Assembly (NCBI GenBank): GCA_024138015.1
Contig: JAMXBB010000011.1
Coordinates: forward strand, 32,256,047-32,320,046
From: Lumnitzera littorea
Taxonomy: Eukaryota > Streptophyta > Magnoliopsida > Myrtales > Combretaceae
Direction of reading: 5' to 3'
DNA length: 64,000 bases
Numbering within the stretch: position 1 is the stretch's first letter; each line of letters starts with the position of its first letter. Below are positions 25,508-38,289 of the stretch, piece after piece. The position numbers were made by a program, and so were the translations under genes. The notes under the pieces were generated by a model. The model made no database searches. It had not been told where the DNA came from and saw nothing but the letters and a program-made list of their open reading frames with translations.

Positions 25508-26129
25508 ATGTCAAGAGGGTTAGCCATCCAACTTTCCAAATTTAGAATAAAATTTTTAGAAATCACCTTATTGAATATAATTCATTTATTTGTTCTTATT
25601 TTTTATATATAGTTGCACTAACCTTTCTTGCAAGATCAAATTTATTTAAGTTTTTTCATTATGGGTGGGGAAGGTGGGGTTTACTTTCTATATCATATTC
25701 GTATGATAGAAACGGTTAAACTCAGACTGTATTAAGACCTTAGGACCCGGGGGTGAGTGGCACCACTACTGTGTAGCCTTTGGGTGCTTTGGTGTAACCA
25801 CCACTTGGGGTTATTTAGGCCATCCCCACTTAAACTTAATGTGATCAAGGAAAGTATTTTCTAAATACAAGTGAGATCACAAAAATTTAAGGACCTTTAA
25901 AACCTACCCTTATGCATTCACTATGTCCATAGCCAACAATTAATCAAGCGAAATGAAAATGAAAAAGAAGAAAAGAAATGATAGCTCAGAATTTCTTCAA
26001 TTTCCCTTCTAATTTCACCATGTTGTAAATATAAGGTTGATGTAAATAGGTTTCATTTTTTATACTTTACTATAAATAGCAATTTTCCAATCATGTAACA
26101 ACATTTTCTTTGTAATCCAGCTCAAGAAA
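25508..26129 (+). other. Leader between PBS and ORF1 of the Tat/Ogre element
   Basis: Non-coding. Slightly GC-richer around 25,740-25,840. Confidence 0.5.
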
Positions 26130-27142
26130 TGGCCTGCTTATCCAACTCCATCCATTTTAAAGAGAGGTTCGTCGACAAGCTCATTAACCCTAAGCTTGCT
26201 TTAAACTAGTGGCTTCAACACTTCAACCTAAGGGAATAGGAGATCATCACCAACAAGATCAAGCCCATTCTATCACTTACTAATATAAAGATTAAGATCA
26301 ACTTGATTAAGGACTTAACGAACATCTAGGAACTCGAGGAGGTAGTTTTTTGAGTTGTACCTCACCTAATTAGTTCAATGCTTAAAGAGTATATCTAATT
26401 ACTTTAAGCTACTTCCTTAGAGGATATATATACTCTAAATTTGGAAATTGACTTAGTAAATGCATTTTCAAGATTCTTAGGGGTCAGAAAGGCTAAAGTA
26501 AACAAGGCCCTAAAGAGTTGTTATGGAAAGTGCATGAAATTTGAAGACTTGAAAGCCTAGTTTACCACTAAGCCCAATTCCAGCAAATGGGTGATCTTCT
26601 GTAATACTCCTAAAGACTAAGGATAGAACAAATTGAGGCTTTCACCCTAGCTACATTTGGGACTCTCTTGTTCCTTAACAAAAAGTTCCTCATCTATTTT
26701 AGGGTTGCTGAGTTAGTAGGCTAGTTTCTTGAAAGTAAATCGTACATTTCTACCCTCTTTGCAAAACAAATTAGAAGCCTAAACATGTTGAAAGAGAAAA
26801 ATAATGGAGCACTAAAGTCTAAGATGGCATTACTAACAGTGTGGTTTATGAGCCACATGAAGAATTTTGGGCTTGATTTGATTTGAGGAGAATTTTCCTA
26901 CAATTGATTTAATCGATTCCTTTGTTGATAAGGTCCACTTGTCAGAAGAGAAGTCTACTTACTATTGGATAGAAGTCCTAAAAAATTTCAAAGTCACTAA
27001 TATCTTATGGACAGCCAGATTTTCACGACCCAAGGGTAGCCTAATTGTGGCAGACGCCATATATCGCATAAAAGACCACATATTGGTTTCCCTTCCAATC
27101 ATGGATCCTCTATACAACATACAAGGCTACTACAACCACTAG
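26130..27142 (+). pseudogene. Tat/Ogre ORF1, 5' part, degenerate
   Basis: Ogre and other Tat elements carry an extra ORF upstream of gag, of unknown function. Here the plus strand gives a continuous but stop-riddled translation. Recognisable parts are FKERFVDKLINPKL near the start and, in the open frame from 26,939, the segment SEEKSTYYWIEVLKNF, which resembles the Tat ORF1 family. Many stops stand where Gln or Trp would be expected. Coding similarity ends near 27,100 and appears to resume at about 30,877, so the ORF is split by inserted LTR-like DNA. Confidence 0.5.
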
Positions 27143-28483
27143 CAATCAAATAAAAATGAAATCATAACATACTCATATTTACATAACATTTAGATCAAAA
27201 TATTTACACTAAACAAAAGATGTAGTATTTCAAATTATTAGTAGAGTAACTATAGCAAGGTTATAGGGAAAATAAACATAAAAGTCTACATATGTTCTTT
27301 CGATGTTCTCATTTGCTCATACTTGCTCAACATCCAGTACCAACCTCTAGCATCCTGCAGCTAACGTCTATAAAAGAGTAGTCCTGCATCAAAAGTCTAT
27401 GAGAGTGTAAGCTAAACAGCTTAGTGAGTTAAACTCTCAACTACACCGATAAGCAAGTTATACATACATTAATTTCAAACATATGAATACATGAACAAAT
27501 AGAATCCTAATCAAATACATACAGTTAACTAAGTACTGTATACAACTTAGATTTAATACCCTCCGAAGTCAGGATTGGAGTATAGACGGCACCAATTAAA
27601 TCCAGGTATTATACTAGAACTTGCTTTACTATGAAACTCCATGTTTCGTATTCAATTAAATCAATCCTTTTATTTTACTCAAAACTAAGTTTTTAATATA
27701 ATTATGAGTAGGCCCTTACAATCGACATTCGCCCTTAAATAGAGGTCTGTATACTTGATCCTTAGTTAGGCTGTTAGCACTTTCAACTCCTAATGTTATC
27801 ATAGGCCAAGGTAAGGTCATATCGTATATGTGCACCGTACTAAACAACTATATTCATAAAATTAACATCCCCTGTATGGCCTCTTCCTACCTCTGTGTGA
27901 TGTGACAATCAAAATTATTTTATGCAATGCATGTTTATGCATGCTTCGAGTTACTTAATAAGTCAAATAAAATTAAGTCTAATTATTATATGACAATTCA
28001 ATATCACAAACAATATAGTTTTTATCCAATCTATTATGCAACAAATAATTCATTATTAGTATTTAAAATAATTTCACAATTCAACAAACAATAGTATTCA
28101 CATGCATGTCTCAATCCTACACAACATCTAATTGACAGTATTATTTAAATTCACTAACTACAACCATAAACAAGCATGGAATCATAGGGAATACTTACTC
28201 GGCCATGACGTTCTCATACATCATAGTAGTCCATAAGAAGATTTGAACCTTTGTTAAAATTACTTTAGTATTATAAAATAGAAATTGTAATAAGTAACTA
28301 AGTAAACTAGTTATTCTATGTAGTTGTTTACTTAAATCTACTTAAGTTTCTATCAATTTTCCCTCAATAGAACTCTTTCGTTAATCGTATATAATATTTT
28401 CATTTTATTTTCGATATTTATGAGCTTATAGTCTATTTTTATCGTTTTCAAATGTATGTTCATATGGTAGGGTTCATTTTAAA
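27143..28483 (-). mobile_element. LTR-like DNA inserted in ORF1 (left part)
   Basis: Non-coding, without ORFs. On the minus strand CTCACTAAGCTGTTTAGCTTAC (ends 27,409-27,430) resembles the transcription-start region of plant chromovirus (Tekay/Del-type) LTRs, and TCTTTTATAGACG lies near 27,368-27,380. The boundaries and the link with 28,484-30,876 are unresolved; together they may be one long minus-strand LTR or two insertions. Confidence 0.35.
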
Positions 28484-30876
28484 TGTTAAGACCCGCATTT
28501 TTTTATATAAGCTTAAATTATTATAGCTTTAGTTATTTTGATTAAGTATTTATTTATTTATTATTATTTTATTTATCTCACTTTGTTTATTTATGATTTA
28601 ATTAATTTATAAATTTTTATATTCTTATAATTTTAAACTTTTATTATTATGTATTATCATTATTAGTATAATTTGTAGTTTATATAGATTATTTGAATAG
28701 GTTGCTGACGTGACATAATTTTATTAGTTTACGTAGCAATTTATAAAATTTTCTTAATTTTTATATTCTCTAAATTTTGTTTTATTATTACAAGTTTTAT
28801 ATAATATTAGAATAAATTAATAAATGCATTACAGGTTTAAATCTTTCATTTATGGGCTTCGGCCCATTCATGCATTTATACATGTATGTGATTGTTTTAT
28901 TATGTTATATTAAGTACTTGTATTATAATATATATATATATATGTATTCATCTTATACTTATATGTCTATGCATCTTATGTGTATGTCTATGTGTATATA
29001 CTTCTAACATATATGTACTTGTACATATACTTGTAGGTATAGTATTATTATTCATATACCCATTCATATACATATATGTGTATACATACATTTATACTTG
29101 TATTTATGTACTATTATATACGTATTTTGTATTTTCATAATAGATTTCTAAAGATTTTCCGCGGCTTCCCATTTCCTTTGTCGAGCCACAGTTTTGCTCC
29201 ATTGCTCGGCAATTCTTTAGTGTAACTTATGAAATTCCTCGGTACATTGCAGGCCGGATTGATTCTCCCCTTATGTAGATGGATTGTTAACTAAGTCCAA
29301 GGGTAAATTCGAGTTAAGTCCATAAACAACCTCAAATGGTGATGTTCTAGTAGAGCTGTGAGTTGAGCAATTGAAGGCAAATTCAATTATGGGTAGGCAT
29401 AAATCCCAATTACGAGAGTTCTTTCTAACATGGCATGTAGGAGACTATCGATGGTTCTATTATAATTAGTTATGTACATAAGGAATATGCATGTATGATG
29501 AGATGTGGATACATGTATATGTATGTATTCTTAATCTTATTTATGTATACATATATTTATACTATATATTCTACTAAGATTTATACGTACATACTCCATA
29601 TATGTGCATATACTATATATATATGTATTCTTACACTCATATGTATATATGAGTGTTCATATATGTATTAATATATAAACATAATACATGAGTTTTGAAG
29701 GAAATAAGATTATACATATAACTTCATTACATATACATAAGACTTTTAGGATTATATTCTAAAATACAAGCTAAATACTTACTAATACACTAAGTATATT
29801 AGTTCACAAAATTAGATAAAAGGAGGACATGAACATAGTTTACATAGAATACTAATATTAACATAATAGATATACTTCTCTTTCCTTCTAAATATGGGTT
29901 AGGAGTTGTATTATTTGGGTAGTAAAATATAGAGTAATTACTAAGGGAAAAAGGAAGCAAAAACATAATACTAGAAAATGGGAAGAAGAAGGAGGACATT
30001 GTGGTTTGGGAAAGGGGAGTAAAAGTAGGTTTTTGTTGTGTTTTAAATATGTTGAGAAGAAAAAATGAAGTGAACTCTAGAAGGTGTACAAATGGATAGC
30101 AAAGGGAGGAGAGAAAAGAAAAAAAAAAAAGGGGAAAACAAGAAAAGAAATCAAAAGAAAAATGGAGAAGATTCTAGTTAAAAGTAATGTGTTGACTTAA
30201 TCAACATTTTAACTTGGTCAACCCTTGTAATATTACATGTATTTATTATATATATTTTTGGAAATAAAAGTAATTAGAAGAAAGGTTAAAGAAAAAGGGA
30301 AAACAAAGAAATAAATGTAATAATTAGTAAAACAATTATTAGAACTTTCGTTAAATATTTATAACCCTATAAATAATATTTAGCAACATAGTTAATATAG
30401 CTATAAAGAAAATTATACATTATAATACTAACATTTGCTATATATTGTCTAAATAATAACTAAACACTTAAACCTACATAATACTAGTTCATTTATATAA
30501 TTATAAGGTTAATATTATTTATAAAATAATATTATAGTTTCTTCTAGATTACTTTAGTACATACTTATTTATGAGCAATTAGAAGTTGTCTTTAATCGCT
30601 TGTTAATAATTTTATGTGATTTAGCATGTCGTTAATAATTATACTCGATTAAGGTTTTATCGTGATTGTAATAATTAGTATATTTATAAGCTTAAAGTTA
30701 TGATTTTAAAGTTTTTATTACTTTTAGGTATAATCTATATTAAGATTTTTATATGCAATTAGGTTTTCAATTCTTATATTAGAGTTTTTATCTTATCTGG
30801 CCTTGTTGACTCTTAGGGTTGTCTAGCATACTAGAGTCTGATCTAAGATTTAGATTGGAAATTTTAGGGGTTTACA
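28484..30876. mobile_element. LTR-like insertion (right part) with short inverted ends
   Basis: Begins TGTTAAGACCCGC and ends GGGGTTTACA, short imperfect inverted termini typical of chromovirus LTRs (TGT.A..CCC / GGG..T.ACA). It contains TATATG-rich microsatellite stretches (28,925-29,140 and 29,480-29,680) that surround a 317-base integrase fragment. The 5-base flanks (TTAAA, TAGAT) do not match, so this is not a simple insertion with these limits. Confidence 0.4.
29154..29470 (-). pseudogene. Isolated integrase fragment, M-type
   Basis: About 317 bases matching, by eye at about 90% identity, the part of the M-element integrase at 50,254-50,570 (minus strand). It encodes the stretch after the catalytic core through the LPLDLVN region. 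The similarity stops within a few bases on both sides, where TATATG-rich repeats begin. There is no start, no other gypsy domain and no LTR of that family nearby, so it is a captured or transposed scrap. Confidence 0.75.
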
Positions 30877-31500
30877 TAGATGGAGCAACTTCAAGAGGAT
30901 AATCATAGTCTATAAAATTATTAAGCATTACCCCTATTTGGGATGAAATGGTGTATAGGCTATTACCTTAACAACATGATTAAGTAGTTTAGGGGAATTC
31001 AAGATATAGTCTATAGGCCCCTACTGGATATCACGACCTTGAATTATGAGGACCTTCGGATTCTAATGCCACAAAATATATCCAAACTTCAGGCAATCAA
31101 GCAACTATGGGAAACAAAGACTATCAGCTCTAATATTGATTTGGGAGAATGCTTGGGAGAAGTGGACAAGCACAGGGTCACTAAAGAATATCTATACGAT
31201 CAACTCCATAAGGCTAGGGAGATCCAATATCAAGCACCAGGGGTCATATAACTCGTACCAGCTGAACCAAACTTTGAAATCAAGACCTACATAGACCAAA
31301 TATAAGCCTATATAGAAGTTATCTATGAAGGATACGACATGTGGAAAGACCTTTTTTGAGAATCCAAATGGCGTTCCTGGGCCTTAGAACATCAATTGAA
31401 GATGACCTAAAGAAGGTTTAAAGAACTTGAAGAAGCAAATGAGTCTAGCTTAGGAAAGAGGAAGGAAGCACCAACAAGATCTAGCAAACAGTAGAAAGGA
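30877..31500 (+). pseudogene. Tat/Ogre ORF1, 3' part, degenerate
   Basis: Resumes after the insertion. The open frame 31,039-31,251 and its continuation show a charged coiled-coil-like tail (ELEEANESSLGKRKEA near 31,424-31,470), as expected at the end of Tat ORF1 proteins. Interrupted by stops. Confidence 0.45.
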
Positions 31501-31834
31501 ACACCGACCAAGTGCTAGAGAAATGTTTAGAAAGAGGAGTACTTTTTGAAATAATGTATTCTTCTTTTAAAAAAAAAAATGTAAAAGGGAACTCTGAAAG
31601 CTACAAAATAATAAAGTTACCATCTTGTTGATTAATTGTTAGTTCTGCTTTTTTGTATTTGTGTGAGATACATTTGGATTTTACTTATATATTTATTTAT
31701 TTATGTATTCAACTCATTTCTTTAAAATATATGTGTTAACTTGTTAAGAAGTGATCTTAAACCAGGTCATAAAGATAGCTCCTAAGCATTAAACCTTTCG
31801 AAGGAGTCCTATCTAAATCCTCTTTCAAACCGGG

Positions 31835-33240
31835 ATGGCCAATCAAGGAAACAACAACATGAACACCAAGAATGACAATAACAATTTTAACCCTGAAGTC
31901 ATTGATCCTACTGAGCTAAAGTTTCGCTCCTTAGAACAAAGAGTAGGAAATATTGCTAACTAGTTAAGCTTCCTTGCTAACGACATTGCTTTGCTTCAAT
32001 CTATAGCACCAATAAATGAGGAAAGCTCTAAGGCTCGATATGAAAAGAACGTCAAAGCCCCACCCCTTGAAGCAAAAGAAGCCTATCCTAAGGTTAATCT
32101 GGCCTTTGAATCTTTTGAGATGGAAGTGGTCTATCCATAGGTCAACCCGACTTTTAAGCCCAACACTTACTCATTCCTGGTCAACTGGAAGCTAGAAGCT
32201 AACTAAGACCAATTGAAAGAATTAAAAAGGCAATTAACCCAGCAAATCATTGAAAACATGAAAATACTTGAAGGTTATGATGGTTTCGAGCAGACTAGTA
32301 TAACAAACTTCTCAACTTATGACTATGGAAGCTTCCCTAAAAAATTTAAGGTACTTAACTTTGAGAAATATAACAGGACTGGCTACCCTAAACTACTCAC
32401 CAGGTTGTATGTAAATAAGATGGGAAAGTATAACAATACGACCAACTCATGGTGTAGACTTTTCAAGATAATTTAACGGGCCCTAATTTAACCCGATACT
32501 CTTAATTGGATCTGAATCAAGTGAACACATGGGATAAGTTGGCTAAGACATTCTTTGAACAATACAAGTTTAATGTTGAAGTGGCACCACCATGACGAAC
32601 TTAGTTACCTTGGGAGAGAGGCACGATGAATCATTTAAGGATTATGCCCAGAGGTAGAGATCCTTAATTGCAAAGGTATTCACCTCCATGACTGAGAAAG
32701 AGCTAACTTCAACTTTCATCAATACTCTTAAGAGGTCCTACTTCTCCCACTTGATTAGGCAAGCCTCTTCCAGCTTTATAGAGGTAATGGCTATAGGATG
32801 CCAGATTGAGAGTGGTGTCTCTTCTGGTAAATTACAAAAGCCATCAGATAAAAGACCACCCTCTATAAAGCTCACTACCAACAAACCCAAAGAAGCTATT
32901 GTCAGTATGGTGAATTCAAACACCAGCCCTAATACTCGGGTTTCCTTCAGAACAAATCCTTCACCAATTTAGCAACAATTTAGAAGCCAACCGCAAGTTA
33001 ATAAGGCCCCAAGACAGTTTACTAAGATACTAGTTCCTCTCAGCTAAATCCGTGAAAAATTAAGAAAAGATAATTTGCTCCATTTTGAGCTTCCTAATGA
33101 AAGATATAAGCCAAAGGTTTTTTATCCCAACGTAAAGTGTCAATATCATTTGGGGCAAGTGGGCCATTCAACCAACTTGTGCTGGAGATTAAAAAATAAG
33201 ATTCAGGATTGATCAATGAAGATATGGTCTAACTAGACTT
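31835..33240 (+). pseudogene. Tat/Ogre gag
   Basis: Capsid/nucleocapsid polyprotein relic. The ATG at 31,835 begins a Met-Ala-Asn-Gln start followed by an Asn-rich N-terminus. The capsid part includes FPKKFKVLNFEKYNRTGYPK (about 32,334-32,393). At about 33,137-33,208 lies a Tat-type zinc-binding block C.YH.GQVGHST..CW.LKNKIQD, with its cysteines and histidines kept. At least eight stops and frameshifts (for example at 32,474 and 32,970) prevent expression. Many stops are TAG or TAA in place of expected CAG or CAA. Confidence 0.7.
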
Positions 33241-33789
33241 CGTAGAGGCTCCAGCTCCGAATGTCAACAGCAACCCTTTACATAACCATAGCCTTATCAT
33301 TAATATGATATTTGAAGATTTAGACCTTGCCATCAACACCATCAATTCCAACCGAGAACCCAAGGTTTATAGATTTTACAATCAAGAAGAGAAGCAAGCT
33401 TTAAAGATTAAAAGGTATACCTTCCATGTGCCCTTAGCCTCTAAAAGTTATAAAACTACATCTTTCAACTACCAAGCAGTCAATTAAAGGCAATCGAGTT
33501 CTCTTGTAGGAGAGATTACTCGCTCCAACAGAATCTATGACCTAAAGGAGGACCTTAAAAAGAAGAATGTATTAGATGAATCAAGTAACAAACTAGCTGA
33601 ATACGAGGAAGGATTGTTTGCCTTTACAAAGATGATTAAGTCAAGTGAGTGCAAATAATGGACTAGCTCACTAAGACTCTAGCACAGATATATCTTATGA
33701 GTCTATTGATGGCATCTGAACCACATAAGGAAGCTCTATTCTGAACTCTAGGGGAGGTCAAGGTCCCTCATGAAATATCAACTGAAAAG

Positions 33790-34205
33790 ATGGGATCACT
33801 TATCAACTCTATCCTCATTATGGATCAGATTTCTTTCTCCACTGAAGAATTAGGTAAGGAAGGTGATCAACACACTAAGCCTCTCTTCATAATAGTGAGG
33901 GTAAACAACATTATCACAGCCAGAGTCCTCATCGACAACAGGTCATCATTGAATCTTTGCCCTCTTAGCACCTTGGACCTACTGGGTATTAATGCAACCA
34001 TAATTAAGCTGAGCTTAATAATAGTCAAGGCTTTTGATGGATCTAGGAGAGAAATAATTGGGGAGATCAACTTAATAGTTGACATTGGCCTATAGACTTT
34101 CAACATCCAATTACAGGTCCTAGACATCCTAAGGACTTTCAACCTTTTATTGGAAAGACCTTGGATTCATTCAATAGGGGCTATACCTTCAAGTTTACAT
34201 TAGAA
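33790..34205 (+). pseudogene. Tat/Ogre aspartic protease
   Basis: The open frame starts MGSLINSI and contains the protease active-site segment VLIDNRSSLNLCPLSTLDL, where the family has Asp-Asn-Gly-Ser. The catalytic Asp is kept but the following Gly is Arg (a GG to AG change), so activity is unlikely. It is followed by AFDGSRREIIGEI and ERPWIHSIGAIPSSLH, landmarks of Tat proteases. A TAG stop follows DIGL at about 34,093-34,095. Confidence 0.75.
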
Positions 34206-34671
34206 GGTTAAGTTCATCTCAAATGGCCGGGCCATAATGATTTTAGGTGACCATGATTATGAAATATATAAAAAAAAAAAAAATGGCCATACCCTACAAT
34301 GGCGTTGAAGAGTAGGAGGACTTTGGACTCCAAATGTTTGAAGAAATGTGTATAATTACCAATCAGAGGAACGATGAGAGGCCAAAATTTAAAGAAGGGT
34401 AGGTTAATACTTATGAGCTTGGCTACATTCCAACTCTAATGGAAGAGTTGTGCAACACGTAAGTGAGGGGCAAGAGAGGTGACAGATTGTATCATGCCCT
34501 GATGACCTTTCCACCATTGACAGAGACATTCATCTAAGATGATGTTCAAACCTTAGAATTTACCAAAGAGGATACCCCCAGCAAGAGTAAAATAGCAGGC
34601 CCATCCCGCAAGCCCCAACACTTAAATAATTGGTTCTCCATTCCTATAAATAGCAATAAGCCTTCTTTAGG

Positions 34672-34836
34672 GTAAAAGATGAATCACTGTTTAATAATTT
34701 CTTGAGCTTTATAATAATTACCTTTGCTCTATTAACATGTACTTGAAAGAACTGTTTAATCTAATAAAAGATAGTTTCCATTTTCCTCTATTCCTTCTTT
34801 ACTTACACTCCATTCTTTACATACTTTTTGACCCAG
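34672..34836 (+). other. Candidate pro-RT intron of the Tat/Ogre element
   Basis: Ogre-type elements are known to have an intron between the protease and RT regions. In that interval here there is a GGTAAAAG donor-like site (34,671) and a pyrimidine-rich tract ending TTTTTGACCCAG (34,836), a 165-base interval with many stops. Inferred from position and motifs only. Confidence 0.4.
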
Positions 34837-35093
34837 ATCTAATGCTTTGAGTAAAAGCTAGGGATACCTTGAACAAATAGGTGATGAAAATATTGATATC
34901 ACTTCCAGCCTTACTAGGTTAGCCGTTGGGATTGATGTCAATGACTACGGTGACGTGCAAAAGAGATAGCAAAGACATGAAATGGATAGAATTTCCATTG
35001 ATAAGCCAACTGAAACAATCAATGTTAGGACGTAACCCTAAGAATTTGAAAATTAGAGGGAATTTGACAGAGGAATAGAAGGTAAAAATGACT

Positions 35094-35945
35094 ACGCTAC
35101 CATTTGAGTATTAAGATGTGTTTGCATGGTCTTATGAAGATATGCCCAGGTTAGATCCATTAATTGTAGTTCACTACTTACCCACACAGGGGGATATCAT
35201 ACCTAGGAAGTAGAAGTTAAGGAGATTCCAACCAGATATCTTATTGAAAAATAAAGAAGAAGTCAAAAAGTTACTGGAGGTCAGTTTCATTGAACTGTTT
35301 GATTATCCTGAATGGGTAGCCAACATTGTATTAGTAATGAAGAAGAACGGAAAAGTTAAAGTGTGCATAAATTTTCAAGACCTCAACTAAGTAACCCCTA
35401 AAGATAATTTCCCTTTGCGCCATATTGATGTCTTAGTTGATAATATAACTGAGAACCATCTCTTCTCCTTCATGGATAGATTCTTCAGATATAATCAGAT
35501 CCAAATATCCAAAGAAGATAAAGCCAAGACATCGTTCATTACAACTTAAGGTACATTTCACTACAAAGTAATGCCTTTCGGACTCAAAAATACCAAGGCA
35601 ACTTACCAAAGAGCAACGGTTGCAATCTTTAATGACATGATGCATGAAGAAGTTGAAGTATGTGTTGATGATATGATTGCAAAATCTAAAGAGGGGGGAA
35701 ATCATATGGATAATCTGAAGAAGCTATTTGATAGGTTAAGAAAATTCTAATTGAAGCTGAACCTAGAGAAGTACGCCTTCAAAGTAACTTTAGGGAAATT
35801 ATTAGATTTCATAATCAGCCATATGGGCATCAAAGTAGATCTTAAAAAAGTCAAAGTAATAGTTGACTTGGCCCCTCCACATACACTTAAAGAAATCAGA
35901 GGCTTATTAGGCCGTTTACACTACATTATCGATTCATATCTCAAC
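35094..35945 (+). pseudogene. Tat/Ogre reverse transcriptase
   Basis: Contains DVFAWSYEDMP, NFPLRHIDVLVDN, FSFMDRF, VMPFGLKN and YQRA, all diagnostic of Tat/Ogre RT. The catalytic box reads CVDDMIAKSK: both Asp residues are present but the usual Tyr of YVDD is Cys. Stops interrupt it, for example after INFQDLN, SFITT and LRKF. Confidence 0.85.
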
Positions 35946-36460
35946 TTATAGATAAATGTCATCCCTTGTTTAAGTTGTTGAAAAAGAACGTTAAGATAAA
36001 TTGGGACGAAGAATGTAAGGAAGCCTTCACAACAATCAAGGATTACCTTATGAACCCTCCAATTTTGGTAGCTCCTAAACTTAGAAAGCCGTTGTTTCTA
36101 TACCTTACAATATTAATAGAATCCATAGGGTGCATGCTCGGTTAGAAAGATGAAGAAGGAAATGAGCAAGTCGTAAATTACTTGAGTAAGAAGTTTATAA
36201 AAAGGGAACAGAAGTACTCTGAAATTGAAAGAATGTGTTATACCTTGGTCTGCGTCATGCACCGACTTAGACAATATATGCTCTATTACTAAATTGAACT
36301 GTTGACTTAACATGATCCTTTAAAGTACTTGGCAAAAAAGTCGGCCCTAATTGGTAGAATCTCAAAGAGGCAAATGTTATTTTCAAAGTTCAACATCACC
36401 TACGTAAACCAAAATTCAGTCAAGGGGCAAGCCTTAACATATCAACTAGTAGAGAATCCC
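35946..36460 (+). pseudogene. Tat/Ogre gypsy-type RNase H and connection
   Basis: The frame shows HPLFKLLKKNVKINWDEE, then KLRKPLFLYLT and YLSKKFIKREQKYSEIERM, the normal order at the RT-RNase H junction. Interrupted by stops and shifts; several stops replace Gln or Trp codons. Confidence 0.75.
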
Positions 36461-36549
36461 TCTAAATATACCCCCCGAGAGGTACAAATCAGATTCCTCA
36501 ATGAGGACATCTTAGTAGTTGAAAGTGGCTTTGAGGAAGAGAATAATGA

Positions 36550-36970
36550 AAAGCCCCCGAGATGGAAGATGTTCTTGGATGGAGCTACTAACGTGTCTGG
36601 GTGTGGAATTGAGGCAATATTGGTATCCCTTGAAGGTGTGCAGTTCCCTATATCTGTAAGGCTCATTTTCTCATACACCAATAATATCGTTGAATATAAG
36701 GCGTACATCATGGAACTCAAAATGGCTCTAGATAAGGACATTCAAGGGTTAAAAGTGTATGGAGATTCTTTACTCATTATTGGCCAACCTCAAAGGGAAT
36801 ACGAAATGTAGGATCTTAAGCCAGTACCCTATCATTAGCACTTGACTAAATTAATGGAGAGATTCAAAGAAATCACATTTAATCACATAGCGAGGACTCA
36901 AAATCAATTTGTTGATGCATTAGCCACTCTAACATCCATGATCCAAATATCCAGTAGGGTTAAAATTTAG
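36550..36970 (+). pseudogene. Tat/Ogre second (archaeal-type) RNase H
   Basis: A second RNase H follows the first, a known hallmark of the Tat lineage. Seen here: WKMFLDGATNVSGCGI (DG box), EYKAYIMELKMAL (Glu box) and VYGDSLLI (DS box), so the catalytic acidic residues are still present. The frame is open from 36,329 to 36,811, the longest in this element, then a TAG. Confidence 0.8.
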
Positions 36971-37129
36971 CTACTCACAATTGAAGTTGAAGAAAAGGCT
37001 GCCTTCTATCTAGTAATTAAAGGTACATACGATGAAAAGGCTTAGTAACGTGATATTAAAATATTCCTACAACAAGGCACATAACTTGATGAAGCTAAGA
37101 AAAAAGACAGAAAGATGATCACGAGATTA

Positions 37130-38289
37130 GCTACCTAATTCTTAGTAAGCGAATGCTCATTGTATTGACAATCATTTGATCGTACGCTTTTAAGGTGTGT
37201 AGATGACAAAGAAGCTAAGATTTTGATGAAAAAAGTACATGAAGGAGTATGTAGCCCCCACATGAACGGTTACATACTAGCTAAGAAAATTATGAGGCTA
37301 GGATATTATTGATCAACAATGGAAGGCAATTGCATCAAACATGTTCGGCATTGCCACTTATGCTAAGTTTATGCAAACAAGATAAATGCCTCACCTCAAG
37401 AATTATACACACTTTCTACACCATAGCCATTTTCAATGTGGGGTATAGACATTATCAGCCCAATTACTCCAAAGGCATCCAATGGGCATCGCTTCATACT
37501 AGTCACCATCGATTACTTCAGTAAGTAAGTTGAGGCCTGATCCTATTCAAGTGTTAGTAAAGGGGTAGTAGTCAAGTTTATTAAGAGGGATATTTTGACT
37601 CGATACAGGGCTCCAGAAGCAATCATCATCGACAATGGTAAAAATCTCAACAACAAGCTTATGTTAGAATTATACCAACAATTCAAGATCATCCACTGGA
37701 ACTCTATGCCCTATCAATTGCAAATGAATGGGGTTGTCAAAGCAACCAAAAAAAATCTTAAAAGGATACTTGAAAAGATGGCTGTTACATATAAAGATTG
37801 ATATGAAATGTTGCCATTTGTGCTCTTAGCCTATTGGACTTCCATCAAAACATCAATAGGGGCAACGCCTACTCCTTAGTATATGGTACTGAGGTAGTAT
37901 TACCGGTGGAAGTTGAGATCCTATCTCTTAGAGTACTATTAGAAACTCAGTTGGATGAGGTCAATTAGATAAAGAAACGCATCAAGCAGTAAAATTTGAT
38001 TAACAAGAAAATATTGATAACCCTAGGTCATAATCAATGTCACCAACAAAGAATGGCTCAAGCTTTTAACAAAAGGGTACAGCTCCAGAACTTCAAAGAG
38101 GGTAATATGGTGTTAAGAAAAGCTTTCCCCATTGCACAAGACTCTACAGGAAAATTTGCTCCCAATTATAAGAGTCCTTATATTGTGAAGCAAGTGTTAT
38201 CAAGAGAGAATTTAATTTTGTCTCAGATTGATGGTCTAGAATTAAGAGATCCTATAAATGTTGACGCTGTAAAGTTGTACTATCCATGA
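37130..38289 (+). pseudogene. Tat/Ogre integrase
   Basis: An N-terminal HHCC zinc domain is traceable (CSPHMNGY...CHLC, about 37,250-37,360). The core has WGID (first Asp, about 37,440) and IIIDNGKNL (second Asp, 37,625-37,651). The expected catalytic Glu after QMNG is Lys (GVVKA; a GAA/GAG to AAA-type change), so the DDE triad is broken. The C-terminal part from 37,996 runs to a natural stop at 38,287-38,289 after VDAVKLYYP. A frameshift lies between 37,801 and 37,996. Confidence 0.85.

Noticed and set aside
28892..29140. 82-codon frame rich in Tyr, Ile and Cys
   Set aside because: Translation of TATATG-type repeats; no complexity of a real membrane protein.
27143..30876. One clean LTR insertion with target-site duplication
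   Set aside because: The 5-base flanks do not match for any pair of termini I tried, so I report it only as LTR-like DNA.
33867..34142. 91-codon minus-strand frame
   Set aside because: Shadow of the Tat/Ogre protease on the opposite strand.
36442..36741. 99-codon minus-strand frame
   Set aside because: Shadow of the archaeal-type RNase H on the opposite strand.
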